Assembly: GCA_029937545.1 (NCBI GenBank)
Contig: JAPYPR010000016.1
Location: 1 to 44,794 of the forward strand
Reading direction: 5' to 3'
Origin: Erythrobacter sp.
GTDB lineage: Bacteria > Pseudomonadota > Alphaproteobacteria > Sphingomonadales > Sphingomonadaceae
Length of the DNA stretch: 44,794 nucleotides
A program made the translations under genes and the position numbers. Below are positions 24,299 to 32,002 of this stretch, one piece after another. The notes under the pieces were generated by a model that saw only the letters and a list, made by a program, of their open reading frames with translations, was not told where the DNA came from and did no database searches. Numbering within the stretch: position 1 is the first letter of the stretch; every line of letters starts with the position of its first letter.

Positions 24299-25102
24299 TC
24301 AAAGGTGGACGAGGCCCTTGAGGCCGTGTGCGGCGAAGGCGTCGGTCAGCTCCTCGAAATCGTCCATCGGGCCGGTGGTAACCGCGAAATCGGGCACGTC
24401 GCGTTCCATCTCCTGACCCTGGACCAGCCGCGCGATCTGGCGCGCGATCCCCTTGGCCCCGTCGATGAAAGTCACGTCCTTGCCGAAGGCCTCGCGCAAT
24501 TCCGGCTCCAGCAGGGGGAAGTGCGTGCAGGCGAGGACGACAGTATCGAGGTCCTCGCCGCCCGGCTGGAGGACCAGCCCCGATGCGGCCTTGGCCACCT
24601 CGTCCACGCAGATCTCCTCGCCGCGCAGCTTGGCTTCGCCCAGCGCGACCAGCTCGCTCGCACCATAGCGCAGCAGCGTCTTGCCCTGCGCGAATTCGCG
24701 CTCGAGAACGTCGACATAGCCCTGCCGCACGGTCGAATCAGTGCCGAGCAGGCCGATGGTGCCGGTCCTGGTGATGGCGGCGGCGGGCTTGATCGCGGGG
24801 ACCGTGCCGACGATCGGCGTCTCCAGCACCTCGCGCACCATGCCCAGCGCGATCGTGCTGGCGGTGTTGCAGGCGATGCAGATCAGCCGGGGCTGCCAGC
24901 GCTCCGCCATCCGGCCGAGCAGTCCGGCGACGCGGGCTGCGACCTCCGCCTCGGTCTTGGTGCCATAGGGCAGGCCGGCCATGTCGGCGGCGTAAATCAC
25001 CGGAGCATCGGGCAACAGCTCGCGGAGCTCGGCCAGCACGGTCAGCCCGCCGACGCCGGAATCGAACAACAGGATGGGGGCAGAGGGCGACAATTTGTCC
25101 AA
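24299..25102 (-). CDS. murI: Glutamate racemase
   Basis: A 267-residue cofactor-independent racemase that supplies D-glutamate for peptidoglycan. It has the opening [23 protein letters not shown], the first catalytic cysteine in IACNTAS and the second in [13 protein letters not shown]. The start is TTG 25102; another TTG (25093) is possible. No ATG is available in frame before the essential DSGVGG motif. An ATG at 25112 is in another frame. The start codon is three bases from a repeat arm (25105-25129), so the native leader may have been replaced by the repeat. Confidence 0.94.
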   Translation of the reverse strand: MDKLSPSAPILLFDSGVGGLTVLAELRELLPDAPVIYAADMAGLPYGTKTEAEVAARVAGLLGRMAERWQPRLICIACNTASTIALGMVREVLETPIVGTVPAIKPAAAITRTGTIGLLGTDSTVRQGYVDVLEREFAQGKTLLRYGASELVALGEAKLRGEEICVDEVAKAASGLVLQPGGEDLDTVVLACTHFPLLEPELREAFGKDVTFIDGAKGIARQIARLVQGQEMERDVPDFAVTTGPMDDFEELTDAFAAHGLKGLVHL

Positions 25103-25104
25103 AT

Positions 25105-25196
25105 CCGTTCATCCCGAGCTTGTCGAAGGTTTGCCCTTCACCTTACACGCCGGGGTAGAAGAAAATACCGCCCTTCGACAAGCTTAGGGCGAACGG
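25105..25196. repeat. Inverted pair of a 25-bp repeat between murI and plsY
   Basis: Arms 25105-25129 and 25172-25196 are inverted copies matching at 21 of 25 positions, separated by 42 bp with no gene. The shared core is AGCTTGTCGAAGG. The pair fills the divergent promoter region of murI and plsY, so it must lie in both leaders. I recall this core as a common intergenic repeat of Sphingomonadales and related genomes; not checked. Confidence 0.8.
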
Positions 25197-25210
25197 TTAG
25201 GGGACATCGC

Positions 25211-25816
25211 ATGGATTTCGGAAGCGGTTTCACCATCACTACGCTCTATGCTGCGCTGCTCGGCTACGGGTTCGGCTCGATCCCCTTCGGCCTGATCCTC
25301 GCGAAACTGGCGGGGAAGGGCGATATCCGCCAGCAGGGCAGCGGCAATATCGGCGCGACCAATGTGCTGCGCACGGGCAGCAAGGGGCTGGCGGCAGCGA
25401 CGCTGCTGCTCGACCTGCTGAAGGGCTTCGTGCCGGTGTTCCTGGCGGGGCTGTGGTTTTGGCAGGACATCGGGTGGGCGGCGCTTTTCGCCGTAATCGG
25501 CCACTGCTTTCCGGTCTGGCTCGGCTTCAAAGGTGGCAAGGGCGTCGCGACCAATGCGGGCGTCGCCTTCGGGCTGATGTGGCCGCTGGGTGTTGTCTAC
25601 GCGATCGCCTGGCTGGCCATGCTGGTGGTGACGAAAATCAGCTCGCTCGCAGGAATGGTCGCGGTGGTCGTCACGGCGGTTGCTGCGTATTTCGCAGGTG
25701 AGCCCACTTTTGCGAAGGTCATGGCGATCATCGCCGTGCTGGTGCTCTGGCTCCACCGCGAGAACATCAAGCGGCTGATGGCCGGGACCGAACCGAAAGT
25801 CGGCTCCAAGGGGTGA
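25211..25816 (+). CDS. plsY: Acyl-phosphate glycerol-3-phosphate acyltransferase PlsY
   Basis: A 201-residue membrane protein with five hydrophobic segments that transfers acyl groups from acyl-phosphate to glycerol 3-phosphate, opening phospholipid synthesis. The three conserved cytoplasmic motifs are GSIPFGLILAK, QQGSGNIGATNVLR and FKGGKGVATNAG. WLHRENIKRLMAGTE near the C-terminus is typical. The start is ATG 25211. The stop overlaps the GTG start of dprA, so the pair is coupled, an order found in many bacteria. Confidence 0.96.
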   Translation: MDFGSGFTITTLYAALLGYGFGSIPFGLILAKLAGKGDIRQQGSGNIGATNVLRTGSKGLAAATLLLDLLKGFVPVFLAGLWFWQDIGWAALFAVIGHCFPVWLGFKGGKGVATNAGVAFGLMWPLGVVYAIAWLAMLVVTKISSLAGMVAVVVTAVAAYFAGEPTFAKVMAIIAVLVLWLHRENIKRLMAGTEPKVGSKG

Positions 25817-26907
25817 GCGCGCCGCTTTCGCAGGACGAGGCGTTCGCCCGCATCCGGCTGCTGCGCTCGCCCAATATCGGGCCCGTCAGCTATGCGCAGC
25901 TGCTTGCGCGCTTCGGCAGGGCGACCCAGGCGCTGGAAGCGCTACCCGATCTCGGGAAGAAAGGCGGGCGGCAGTATCGGGCGGCACCGGTCGAGCGGAT
26001 CGAGCGCGAGGTCGAAGCGGTTCGGCGGGCGGGGGCAAGGTACCTGTTCCATGACCAGCCTGGCTATCCTTCGCTGCTGGGGGAGATAGACGGAGCGCCG
26101 CCGATCCTGAGCTATCGCGGCGATCTGGCCTTGGCAGGTAAACCGTGCGTGGCGATGGTCGGCGCGCGCAATGCCAGCGCGGCGGCGGTCAAGCTGGCGC
26201 GCGACTTCGCAAGCGGAATGGCTGAGGCCGGGTTCACCGTCGTCTCGGGTCTCGCGCGAGGGATCGACGGGGCCGCGCATGAGGGGGCTTTTCCGAACAC
26301 CATCGGCGTGATCGCCAGCGGCATCGACATCGCCTATCCGCCGCAGCATACCGACTTGCAGGAACGGATCGCCAGCGAAGGCCTGCTGCTTGCCGAACAG
26401 CCGCCGGGCACCGAACCGCGCGGCAGCCACTTCCCTTCGCGCAACCGAATCATCGCCGGGCTTGCGGGCGGTACGCTGGTAGTCGAGGCGGCGGTCAAAT
26501 CGGGTAGCCTGATCACCGCACGGCTGGCGGGCGAGGCGGGGCGCGAGGTCATGGCGATCCCCGGCAGCCCGCTGGAAGCGCGCAGCCACGGCTGCAACCA
26601 TCTGATCCGCGAAGGCGCAGTGCTGGTGCAATCGCCCGAGGATGTCGTGGAGCTGCTGAGTACCTTCGACGGAAACCCGCGCAGCACCTTCCGCGAACCG
26701 GTCGACCAGTTCGATTTCGAACCGTCCGAACTGGCCGACGCCGAACCGGCGGACATCGCCTCGCTCCTGACCACCGCGCCGGTGGCGATCGACGAACTGA
26801 TCCGCCAGTCGGGGACGAGCGCCGCGGCGGTGCAACTGGCGCTGCTGGAGCTGGAGATCGCCGGACGGCTGGAGCGCCATGCAGCGGGGCGGGTGAGTCT
26901 GAAATGA
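25813..26907 (+). CDS. dprA: DNA-processing protein DprA (Smf)
   Basis: A 364-residue DprA that loads RecA on incoming single-stranded DNA. The N-terminal part is a SAM-like helical domain (about residues 1-75). The Rossmann core has MVGARNASAAAVKLARDF, FTVVSGLARGIDGAAHEGA (quoted as VVSGLARGIDGAAHEGA), FPSRNRIIAGL and SGSLITARLAGE. The last 70 residues form the winged-helix domain. The GTG start overlaps the plsY stop. DprA is kept in many species that are not known to be transformable, so competence cannot be concluded. Confidence 0.95.
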   Translation: MSAPLSQDEAFARIRLLRSPNIGPVSYAQLLARFGRATQALEALPDLGKKGGRQYRAAPVERIEREVEAVRRAGARYLFHDQPGYPSLLGEIDGAPPILSYRGDLALAGKPCVAMVGARNASAAAVKLARDFASGMAEAGFTVVSGLARGIDGAAHEGAFPNTIGVIASGIDIAYPPQHTDLQERIASEGLLLAEQPPGTEPRGSHFPSRNRIIAGLAGGTLVVEAAVKSGSLITARLAGEAGREVMAIPGSPLEARSHGCNHLIREGAVLVQSPEDVVELLSTFDGNPRSTFREPVDQFDFEPSELADAEPADIASLLTTAPVAIDELIRQSGTSAAAVQLALLELEIAGRLERHAAGRVSLK

Positions 26908-26921
26908 GAATGACCCTTCCC

Positions 26922-26953
26922 CGTCACCCCGGACTTGATCCGGGGCCCAGCTT
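26922..26953 (+). repeat. Left arm of the GIY-YIG cassette
   Basis: 32 bp, perfect inverted partner of 27280-27311. It starts 14 bp after the dprA stop. It contains a hairpin with arms CCCCGGA and TCCGGGG and could act as a transcription end for dprA. Confidence 0.92.
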
Positions 26954-26969
26954 TGTATTTCGCTGACCA

Positions 26970-27272
26970 ATGGATCGAGAACAAAGCGGCGGCTGGGTAT
27001 ACATCATGGCCAATCGTTATCGCGGCACTATCTATGTCGGCGTGACCTCCGATCTGGCCCGCCGTAACGCACAACATCGGGACGGCAAGGGCTCCGCATT
27101 CTGCGCCGAACATGGGCTGACGCGGCTGGTTTGGGCAGACTTCATGGAACCAATCGACGAAGCAATCGCGCATGAGAAGAGACTCAAGCGGTGGCGGAGG
27201 GAGTGGAAGTTCGACCTGATCGAGAAGAACAATCCTGACTGGCGAGACCTGTTCGACGATTTCAACCAGTGA
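26970..27272 (+). CDS. GIY-YIG nuclease family protein, stand-alone domain
   Basis: A 100-residue single-domain protein of the UPF0213/YhbQ-like group. The fold motifs are VYIM (residues 10-13) and IYVG (21-24), the catalytic-type Arg is in DLARRNAQH (31 or 32) and the metal-binding Glu is Glu69 in AIAHEKRLKRW. The C-terminal EKNNPDWRDL is usual for this group. All key residues appear intact, so it may be an active endonuclease. No DNA-binding domain is fused. No clear ribosome binding site precedes ATG 26970. It is bracketed by perfect inverted repeats and is slightly poorer in GC than neighbouring genes. Confidence 0.93.
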   Translation: MDREQSGGWVYIMANRYRGTIYVGVTSDLARRNAQHRDGKGSAFCAEHGLTRLVWADFMEPIDEAIAHEKRLKRWRREWKFDLIEKNNPDWRDLFDDFNQ

Positions 27273-27279
27273 ACCCTAG

Positions 27280-27311
27280 AAGCTGGGCCCCGGATCAAGT
27301 CCGGGGTGACG
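27280..27311 (-). repeat. Right arm of the GIY-YIG cassette
   Basis: 32 bp, perfect inverted copy of 26922-26953, seven bases after the GIY-YIG stop. It lies directly upstream of the presumed topA promoter. Confidence 0.92.
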
Positions 27312-27318
27312 AAGGGTG

Positions 27319-27347
27319 TTGACCGCTCGAAAACCAAATCGACAATC
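27319..27347 (+). promoter_or_regulatory. Possible topA promoter
   Basis: TTGACC (27319-27324) and ACAATC (27342-27347) with a 17-bp spacer, 45 bp before the topA ATG. Judged by sequence and spacing only. It starts eight bases after the repeat arm. Confidence 0.35.
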
Positions 27348-27391
27348 GCGCGTATACGCATACGCACACGTAAGGGACGTCCCGAACCACA

Positions 27392-29974
27392 ATGCAACTC
27401 GTCATCGTAGAATCGCCGGCCAAGGCGAAAACCATCGAGAAATACCTCGGCAAGGACTTCAAGGTTCTCGCGTCCTACGGCCATGTCCGCGACCTGCCGC
27501 CCAAGGATGGCAGCGTGCGGCCGGACGAAGGCTTCGAGATGGACTGGGAACTTTATCGCGACAAGCAGAAGCGCTTCAAGGAGATCAGCGATGCGGCGAA
27601 GGGCGCGGACCGGCTGGTGCTCGCCACCGACCCCGACCGCGAGGGGGAGGCGATCAGCTGGCATGTCCGCGAATTGCTGGCCAAGCGCAAGACGCTGCCC
27701 AAGGAGGTCGACCGCGTCACTTTCAACGCGATCACCAAGCAGGCCGTCACCGAGGCGATGAAATCGCCGCGCGAGCTGGACCAGCCGCTGATCGACGCCT
27801 ATCTCGCCCGCCGCGCGCTGGACTATCTCTACGGCTTCACGCTGTCGCCGGTGCTGTGGCGACGCCTGCCCGGCGCGAAGAGCGCGGGCCGCGTGCAATC
27901 GGTCGCGCTGCGCCTGATCGTCGACCGCGAGATCGAGATCGAGCATTTCCGGCCTGACGAATACTGGTCGGTCATCGCCAAGCTGCAGCAGGACGGAAGC
28001 GAGTTCGACGCGCGGCTGGTCAAGTTCGACGGCAAGAAACTAGAGAAGCTGACCCTTGGCGACGAGGGCAGTGCGATGGCTGCGAAAAAAGCGGTCGAAG
28101 CTGCCAACTTCACGGTCGAGGAAGTCGAGACCAAGCCGTTCAAGCGCAATCCCTCTCCGCCGTTCACCACTTCCACCCTGCAGCAGGAAGCCGCCCGCAA
28201 GCTCGGCTTTTCGGCCAGCCACACCATGCGTCTCGCCCAGTCGCTCTACGAAGCTGGGGCGATCACCTATATGCGGACCGACGGCGTGAGCATGGACGGC
28301 AGCGCGATCGCCGCCTGCCGCAAGGCCGTGGCCGATCGCTACGGCGGCCACGCGCTCCCCGACAGCCCGCGCATGTACAAGACGAAGGCCAAGAATGCGC
28401 AGGAAGCGCACGAAGCGATCCGGCCGACCGAATTCAACCGCGACCGCGCTGGATCGGGCGACGAGGGCAAGCTCTACGACCTCATCTACAAGCGCGCCAT
28501 GGCGAGCCAGATGGCCGCCGCCCAGCTCGAACGCACCAGCGTGACCCTGCGCGATCCGACCGGCCGGCACGAGCTGCGCGCGACCGGGCAGGTGGTGAAA
28601 TACCCCGGCTTCCTCGCCGTCTACCAGGAAGGCCGCGACGATGCGGGCGACGATGACGAGGACGGTCTGCTGCCCGCGATCGCCAAGGGCGACAGTCCGC
28701 TGAAAAAGGGCGTCGAGGCGAACCAGCACTTCACCCAGCCACCGCCGCGTTTTTCCGAAGCGAGCCTGGTCAAGCGGCTGGAAGAGCTCGGCATCGGGCG
28801 CCCCTCGACCTACGCCAGCACCATCCAGACCCTGCGCGACCGCAACTACGTCCGGATGGAGAAGAATCGCTTCTTCGCCGAGGAGTCCGGTCGCCTGCTG
28901 ACGGCCTTCCTCGAGCGCTTCTTCGAGCAGTATGTCGCCTTTGACTACACCGCCGGTCTCGAAGATGAGCTCGACACGGTCAGCGACGGGCGCGAGGACT
29001 GGAAGAAGCTGCTCGAAGCCTTCTGGCGCGACTTCAAGCCCAAGACCGAAGAGGTGATGGACAAGAAGCCCTCGGAAGTGACCGAGGTCCTCGACGGTTT
29101 CCTTGCCGATTATCTCTTCCCCGAACGCGCCGACGGCAAGGACCCGCGGCATTGCCCGCTCTGCGAAAGCGAAGGCCGTGAGGGCGGCAGGCTGGCCCTG
29201 CGCGGAGGCCGCTACGGCGCTTTCGTCGCCTGCGCCAACTATCCCGAGTGCAAATACACGCGCCAGTTCGCCAAGCCGGGTGGGCAGGATGCCGATGACG
29301 GCGCGGACGATGGCGTGATGGGCGAACACCCCGAGACCGGCTTGCCGATCGAGCGCAAGAGCGGGCGCTTCGGCCCCTATGTTCAGATGGGCGAGGGCAA
29401 GGAGGCCCAGCGCGCGAGCATCCCCAAGGACCTCGACGACTTCGATCTCGAATGGGCGATCAAGCTGCTTGGCCTGCCGCGCATCGTCGGCGAGCATCCG
29501 GAGACCGGCAAAGAAATCGAAGCCGCCATCGGGCGCTACGGGCCATACCTGCGGCACGATGGCAAATACGCGAAGCTGCAATCGACGCGCGATGTGTTCG
29601 AGACCGGCATGAACGCGGCGGTCACGCTTCTCGCCGAAGCGGCCAATCGCAAGGGCGGCGGGCGCGGCAAGGCGGAGCCGATCAAGACGCTCGGCGAGCA
29701 CCCGACCAGCGGCGGCGAGATGAAGGTGATGCCGGGCCGCTACGGTCCCTATGTCACCGACGGCACCACCAATGCCACGATCCCCAAGGACATGAAGCCC
29801 GAGGACGTCACCGAGGCACAGGCCATCGAGTTGATCGACGCCCGCGCGGCCAAGGCCCCGGTAAAAAAGAAGAAAGCTCCGGCGAAGAAGAAGGCTGCAG
29901 CGAAGAAAAAGGCCCCGGCCAAGAAGAAGGCCGCACCGAAGAAAAAGCCCGCTGCGAAAAAGGCAGCCGACTGA
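27392..29974 (+). CDS. topA: DNA topoisomerase I
   Basis: An 860-residue type IA topoisomerase that relaxes negative supercoils. The TOPRIM domain starts with VIVESPAKAKTIEKYLG and includes ATDPDREGEAISWH. The active-site tyrosine is Tyr293 in AITYMRTDG. One C4 zinc-ribbon remains clear (Cys588, 591, 614, 620). It is followed by three or more topo C-terminal repeats around RYGPY motifs. The last 35 residues are a lysine/alanine tail of KKKAPAKK type, common in alphaproteobacteria and probably DNA-contacting. The stop overlaps the ATG of the next small gene. Confidence 0.97.
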   Translation: MQLVIVESPAKAKTIEKYLGKDFKVLASYGHVRDLPPKDGSVRPDEGFEMDWELYRDKQKRFKEISDAAKGADRLVLATDPDREGEAISWHVRELLAKRKTLPKEVDRVTFNAITKQAVTEAMKSPRELDQPLIDAYLARRALDYLYGFTLSPVLWRRLPGAKSAGRVQSVALRLIVDREIEIEHFRPDEYWSVIAKLQQDGSEFDARLVKFDGKKLEKLTLGDEGSAMAAKKAVEAANFTVEEVETKPFKRNPSPPFTTSTLQQEAARKLGFSASHTMRLAQSLYEAGAITYMRTDGVSMDGSAIAACRKAVADRYGGHALPDSPRMYKTKAKNAQEAHEAIRPTEFNRDRAGSGDEGKLYDLIYKRAMASQMAAAQLERTSVTLRDPTGRHELRATGQVVKYPGFLAVYQEGRDDAGDDDEDGLLPAIAKGDSPLKKGVEANQHFTQPPPRFSEASLVKRLEELGIGRPSTYASTIQTLRDRNYVRMEKNRFFAEESGRLLTAFLERFFEQYVAFDYTAGLEDELDTVSDGREDWKKLLEAFWRDFKPKTEEVMDKKPSEVTEVLDGFLADYLFPERADGKDPRHCPLCESEGREGGRLALRGGRYGAFVACANYPECKYTRQFAKPGGQDADDGADDGVMGEHPETGLPIERKSGRFGPYVQMGEGKEAQRASIPKDLDDFDLEWAIKLLGLPRIVGEHPETGKEIEAAIGRYGPYLRHDGKYAKLQSTRDVFETGMNAAVTLLAEAANRKGGGRGKAEPIKTLGEHPTSGGEMKVMPGRYGPYVTDGTTNATIPKDMKPEDVTEAQAIELIDARAAKAPVKKKKAPAKKKAAAKKKAPAKKKAAPKKKPAAKKAAD

Positions 29975-30156
29975 TGGGCAAGGAGCATTTCGAGCGGCAC
30001 AAGCAGCTCTGGACCGGCGAAGAAGCGGGGCAGCTCCGCACCCTTGCCGCCAAGGGGCAGGGCCTCAAGCAGATCGCCAAGGCGCTCGGCCGCAGCGAGG
30101 AATCCACCAAGGATTTCGCCAAGAAGAACAAGATCAAGGTAGCGAAAAAGCGGTGA
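29974..30156 (+). CDS. Small basic protein with a putative helix-turn-helix, coupled to topA
   Basis: A 60-residue protein whose ATG shares a base with the topA stop (TGATG). The middle part, WTGEEAGQLRTLAAKGQGLKQIAKALGRSEES (residues 13-44), reads like a SANT/HTH-type two-helix unit: a helix, AKGQGLKQIAKALGRS as the turn and recognition helix. The end is very basic (KKNKIKVAKKR). I do not recognise a named family. Coupling to topA suggests a DNA-associated role, but this is inference. The 3' region holds a hairpin (30196-30223). Confidence 0.75.
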   Translation: MGKEHFERHKQLWTGEEAGQLRTLAAKGQGLKQIAKALGRSEESTKDFAKKNKIKVAKKR

Positions 30157-30195
30157 ATTTCCACTCTCAGGTCGGGTGTGCTTGAATTCGAGAAA

Positions 30196-30223
30196 GCAGC
30201 GCCGCATGTGAGCGCGGCGCTGC
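30196..30223 (-). terminator. Hairpin terminator at the end of the lepB-rnc-era transcript
   Basis: A perfect 10-bp stem (arms 30196-30205 and 30214-30223) with an 8-base loop. On the minus strand it lies 7 bp after the stop of the small gene at 30231 and is followed by TTTCTCG, so it can end that transcript. In the plus direction it also lies behind the topA unit but has no T run. Confidence 0.65.
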
Positions 30224-30230
30224 CATCCGA

Positions 30231-30416
30231 TCACAGTTCCGGACCGGGCGTTTCTCCACCGGTCGGGATCCCGTTCGGGACGAAGCTGCTACCGATCCAA
30301 ACGCCGTCGGGATGGAGTTCCTGCAGATAGTCCAGGAAGATGAAGCCAAGCCGCTGCCTATCGAAGGTGGCAACGTTCAGTACGTGCGGCGTTTCAAGGT
30401 CCGGGTGGCTGGGCAA
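30231..30416 (-). CDS. Small hypothetical protein downstream of era
   Basis: A 61-residue frame starting at TTG 30416, 9 bp after the era stop and in the same frame. The sequence has protein-like composition, with FIFLDYLQELHPDGVWIGSS in the middle and an end rich in Gly/Pro (PNGIPTGGETPGPEL). No known domain. The hairpin 7 bp after its stop supports its being inside the era transcript. The weak start codon and lack of recognised relatives keep this uncertain; it could also be 3' untranslated sequence. Confidence 0.4.
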   Translation of the reverse strand: MPSHPDLETPHVLNVATFDRQRLGFIFLDYLQELHPDGVWIGSSFVPNGIPTGGETPGPEL

Positions 30417-30425
30417 GATTGAGCT

Positions 30426-31331
30426 TCACCGCACCCAATCCAGCCCCATTTCCTCGAACATTTCCTTGTCCTCGCTCCAGCGTTCGTCGGTCTTGACGTG
30501 GAGGAACAGGTGGACCTTCTGGCCTAGCAGCTCGCTTAGCTCCTTGCGCGCTGCCTCGCCGATCGCCTTGATCCGGCTGCCGCCCTTGCCGAGCACGATG
30601 GCGCGCTGGTTGTCGCGCATTACCACGATCTGCTGGTGGATCTCGACGCTGCCGTCCTTGCGTTGGATGTATTTCTCAGGCCGCACCGCGCTGTCGTAGG
30701 GCAGTTCCTCGTGCAGCTGCTGGTAGAGCTGCTCGCGGGTGATTTCGGTGGCGAGCAGGCGCTCCGACGCATCGCTTACCTGGTCTTCGGGATACATCCA
30801 CGGGCCTTCCGGCATCATGTCCGCCAGCGCCTGTTTCATTTCCGGCACGCCGTCGCCGGTCAGGGCGGAAACGAAATAGATTTCCGCGAACTCGACTTTT
30901 TCGCCCAGCTCCTGCGCCAGCGCGAGCAGCGGTTCTTTCTTGGCGACATCGACCTTGTTGAGCACCAGGATCTTGCGCTCCGGACGGCTGGCGACCTGTT
31001 CGAGCAGCGGTTCCAGCTCGTGACGACGCTGCTTGACCGGATCGACCAGCAGCAGCACGGCATCGGCCGCTTCTGCACCTTCCCAAGCGGCACTGACCAT
31101 TGCGCGGTCGAGCCGGCGCTTGGGCGCGAAAATGCCTGGCGTATCGACGAGGATCATCTGCGTCTGACCACGCAGCGCGATGCCCATCATTCGCGCGCGG
31201 GTGGTCTGCGCCTTGGCGCTGGTGATGGCGACCTTCTGGCCGACCAGCTGGTTGACCAGCGTGCTCTTGCCCGCGTTGGGCGCGCCGATGACGGCGACGA
31301 CGCCGCAGCGTGTGGTTTCCTGCTCGCTCAT
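30426..31331 (-). CDS. era: GTPase Era
   Basis: A 301-residue GTPase for 16S rRNA maturation and small-subunit assembly. The G1 motif is GAPNAGKS (16-23), G3 is DTPG (63-66) and G4 is NKVD (125-128). The C-terminal KH domain includes the IVLGKGGSRIKAIG loop that binds the 3' end of 16S rRNA. The ATG 31331 overlaps the rnc stop; a longer frame exists upstream, but it is the rnc gene read in another frame. It is the third gene of lepB-rnc-era. Confidence 0.97.
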   Translation of the reverse strand: MSEQETTRCGVVAVIGAPNAGKSTLVNQLVGQKVAITSAKAQTTRARMMGIALRGQTQMILVDTPGIFAPKRRLDRAMVSAAWEGAEAADAVLLLVDPVKQRRHELEPLLEQVASRPERKILVLNKVDVAKKEPLLALAQELGEKVEFAEIYFVSALTGDGVPEMKQALADMMPEGPWMYPEDQVSDASERLLATEITREQLYQQLHEELPYDSAVRPEKYIQRKDGSVEIHQQIVVMRDNQRAIVLGKGGSRIKAIGEAARKELSELLGQKVHLFLHVKTDERWSEDKEMFEEMGLDWVR

Positions 31332-32002
31332 CCGAATTGCTCCATGAATGCCTGTGCGGCGGCCTTTTCGGCTTCGCCCTTGCTGGTCGCGCTGCCTTGC
31401 GCCTCGCCGACCTTGTGTACGCTGACGCGGACGGTGAAGCGCTGGGCGTGGTCGGGGCCGGAGCGCTCGACGATCTCGTACTGCGGCGGCGCGCGACGGT
31501 TGCCCGCAGCCCATTCCTGCAGCGCGCTTTTGGGATGCTTGGCCTTGCCCGCACCGCTTTCCAGCGCCGGGCGGAACAGCTGGTGGACGAGCTCTTTCGA
31601 CGCCTCGAAACCGTTGTCGAGAAATTGCGCGCCAAGCAGGCTTTCGACCACGTCGCCGAGGATGTTGTCGCTGTCGCGCCCGCCATCGGCCCGTGCCTGC
31701 TTGGAGATGCGGATGTGGTCCGCCAGCCCGATGCCGCGAGCGACCTGCGCGCACATTTCGCGGCTGACGATGGCGTTGAGGCGTTGGGCAAGCTTGCCTT
31801 CCGGTGCCTCGCTCTTGGCAAACAGCCAGTCGGCGATGGACAGGCCGAGCACGCGGTCGCCGAGGAATTCGAGCCGCTCGTAATCGCGTGTTTCGCCCAT
31901 GCTGCCATGCGTGAGCGCTGCGACCCAGCGGGCCTCGTTGTCCACGGTAAAGCCATTGGCGGCGAGAAACTCGCGGGTCTCGGGTTCGAGTCTCGGGGTC
32001 AT
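31328..32002 (-). CDS. rnc: Ribonuclease III
   Basis: A 224-residue double-strand-specific endoribonuclease. The signature ERLEFLGD (residues 42-49) carries catalytic Glu45 and Asp49, and the second catalytic pair is Asp117 and Glu120 in GDVVESLLGA. The C-terminal 70 residues form a dsRNA-binding domain (KSALQEWAAG ... GEAEKAAAQAFME). It overlaps lepB upstream by 4 bp and era downstream by 3 bp, so the operon is tightly coupled. Confidence 0.97.
   Translation of the reverse strand: MTPRLEPETREFLAANGFTVDNEARWVAALTHGSMGETRDYERLEFLGDRVLGLSIADWLFAKSEAPEGKLAQRLNAIVSREMCAQVARGIGLADHIRISKQARADGGRDSDNILGDVVESLLGAQFLDNGFEASKELVHQLFRPALESGAGKAKHPKSALQEWAAGNRRAPPQYEIVERSGPDHAQRFTVRVSVHKVGEAQGSATSKGEAEKAAAQAFMEQFG

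Larger units (their letters stand above)
26922..27311 (+). mobile_element. Inverted-repeat-bounded cassette carrying one GIY-YIG gene
   Basis: A unit of 390 bp: left arm (26922-26953), one GIY-YIG gene (26970-27272), right arm (27280-27311). The arms are perfect 32-bp inverted copies, and similarity continues outward to 26913 and 27317 with a 3-base gap. Each arm also folds alone, with a 7-bp CCCCGGA/TCCGGGG stem and CTTGA loop. The gene fills the space (16 bp and 7 bp to the arms). It lies between dprA and topA. Perfect arm identity suggests recent spread or repair of one arm from the other. No transposase and no target duplication are visible. Confidence 0.65.

Noticed and set aside
13089..27311. 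Classical insertion sequences with transposase
   Set aside because: No DDE, HUH or serine/tyrosine recombinase gene is present near any repeat pair; the enclosed genes are nuclease-fold proteins or absent, so I call them cassettes and not IS elements.
28040..29701. A 553-codon minus-strand frame opposite topA
   Set aside because: Fully antisense to conserved topA domains, with no recognisable motif of its own.
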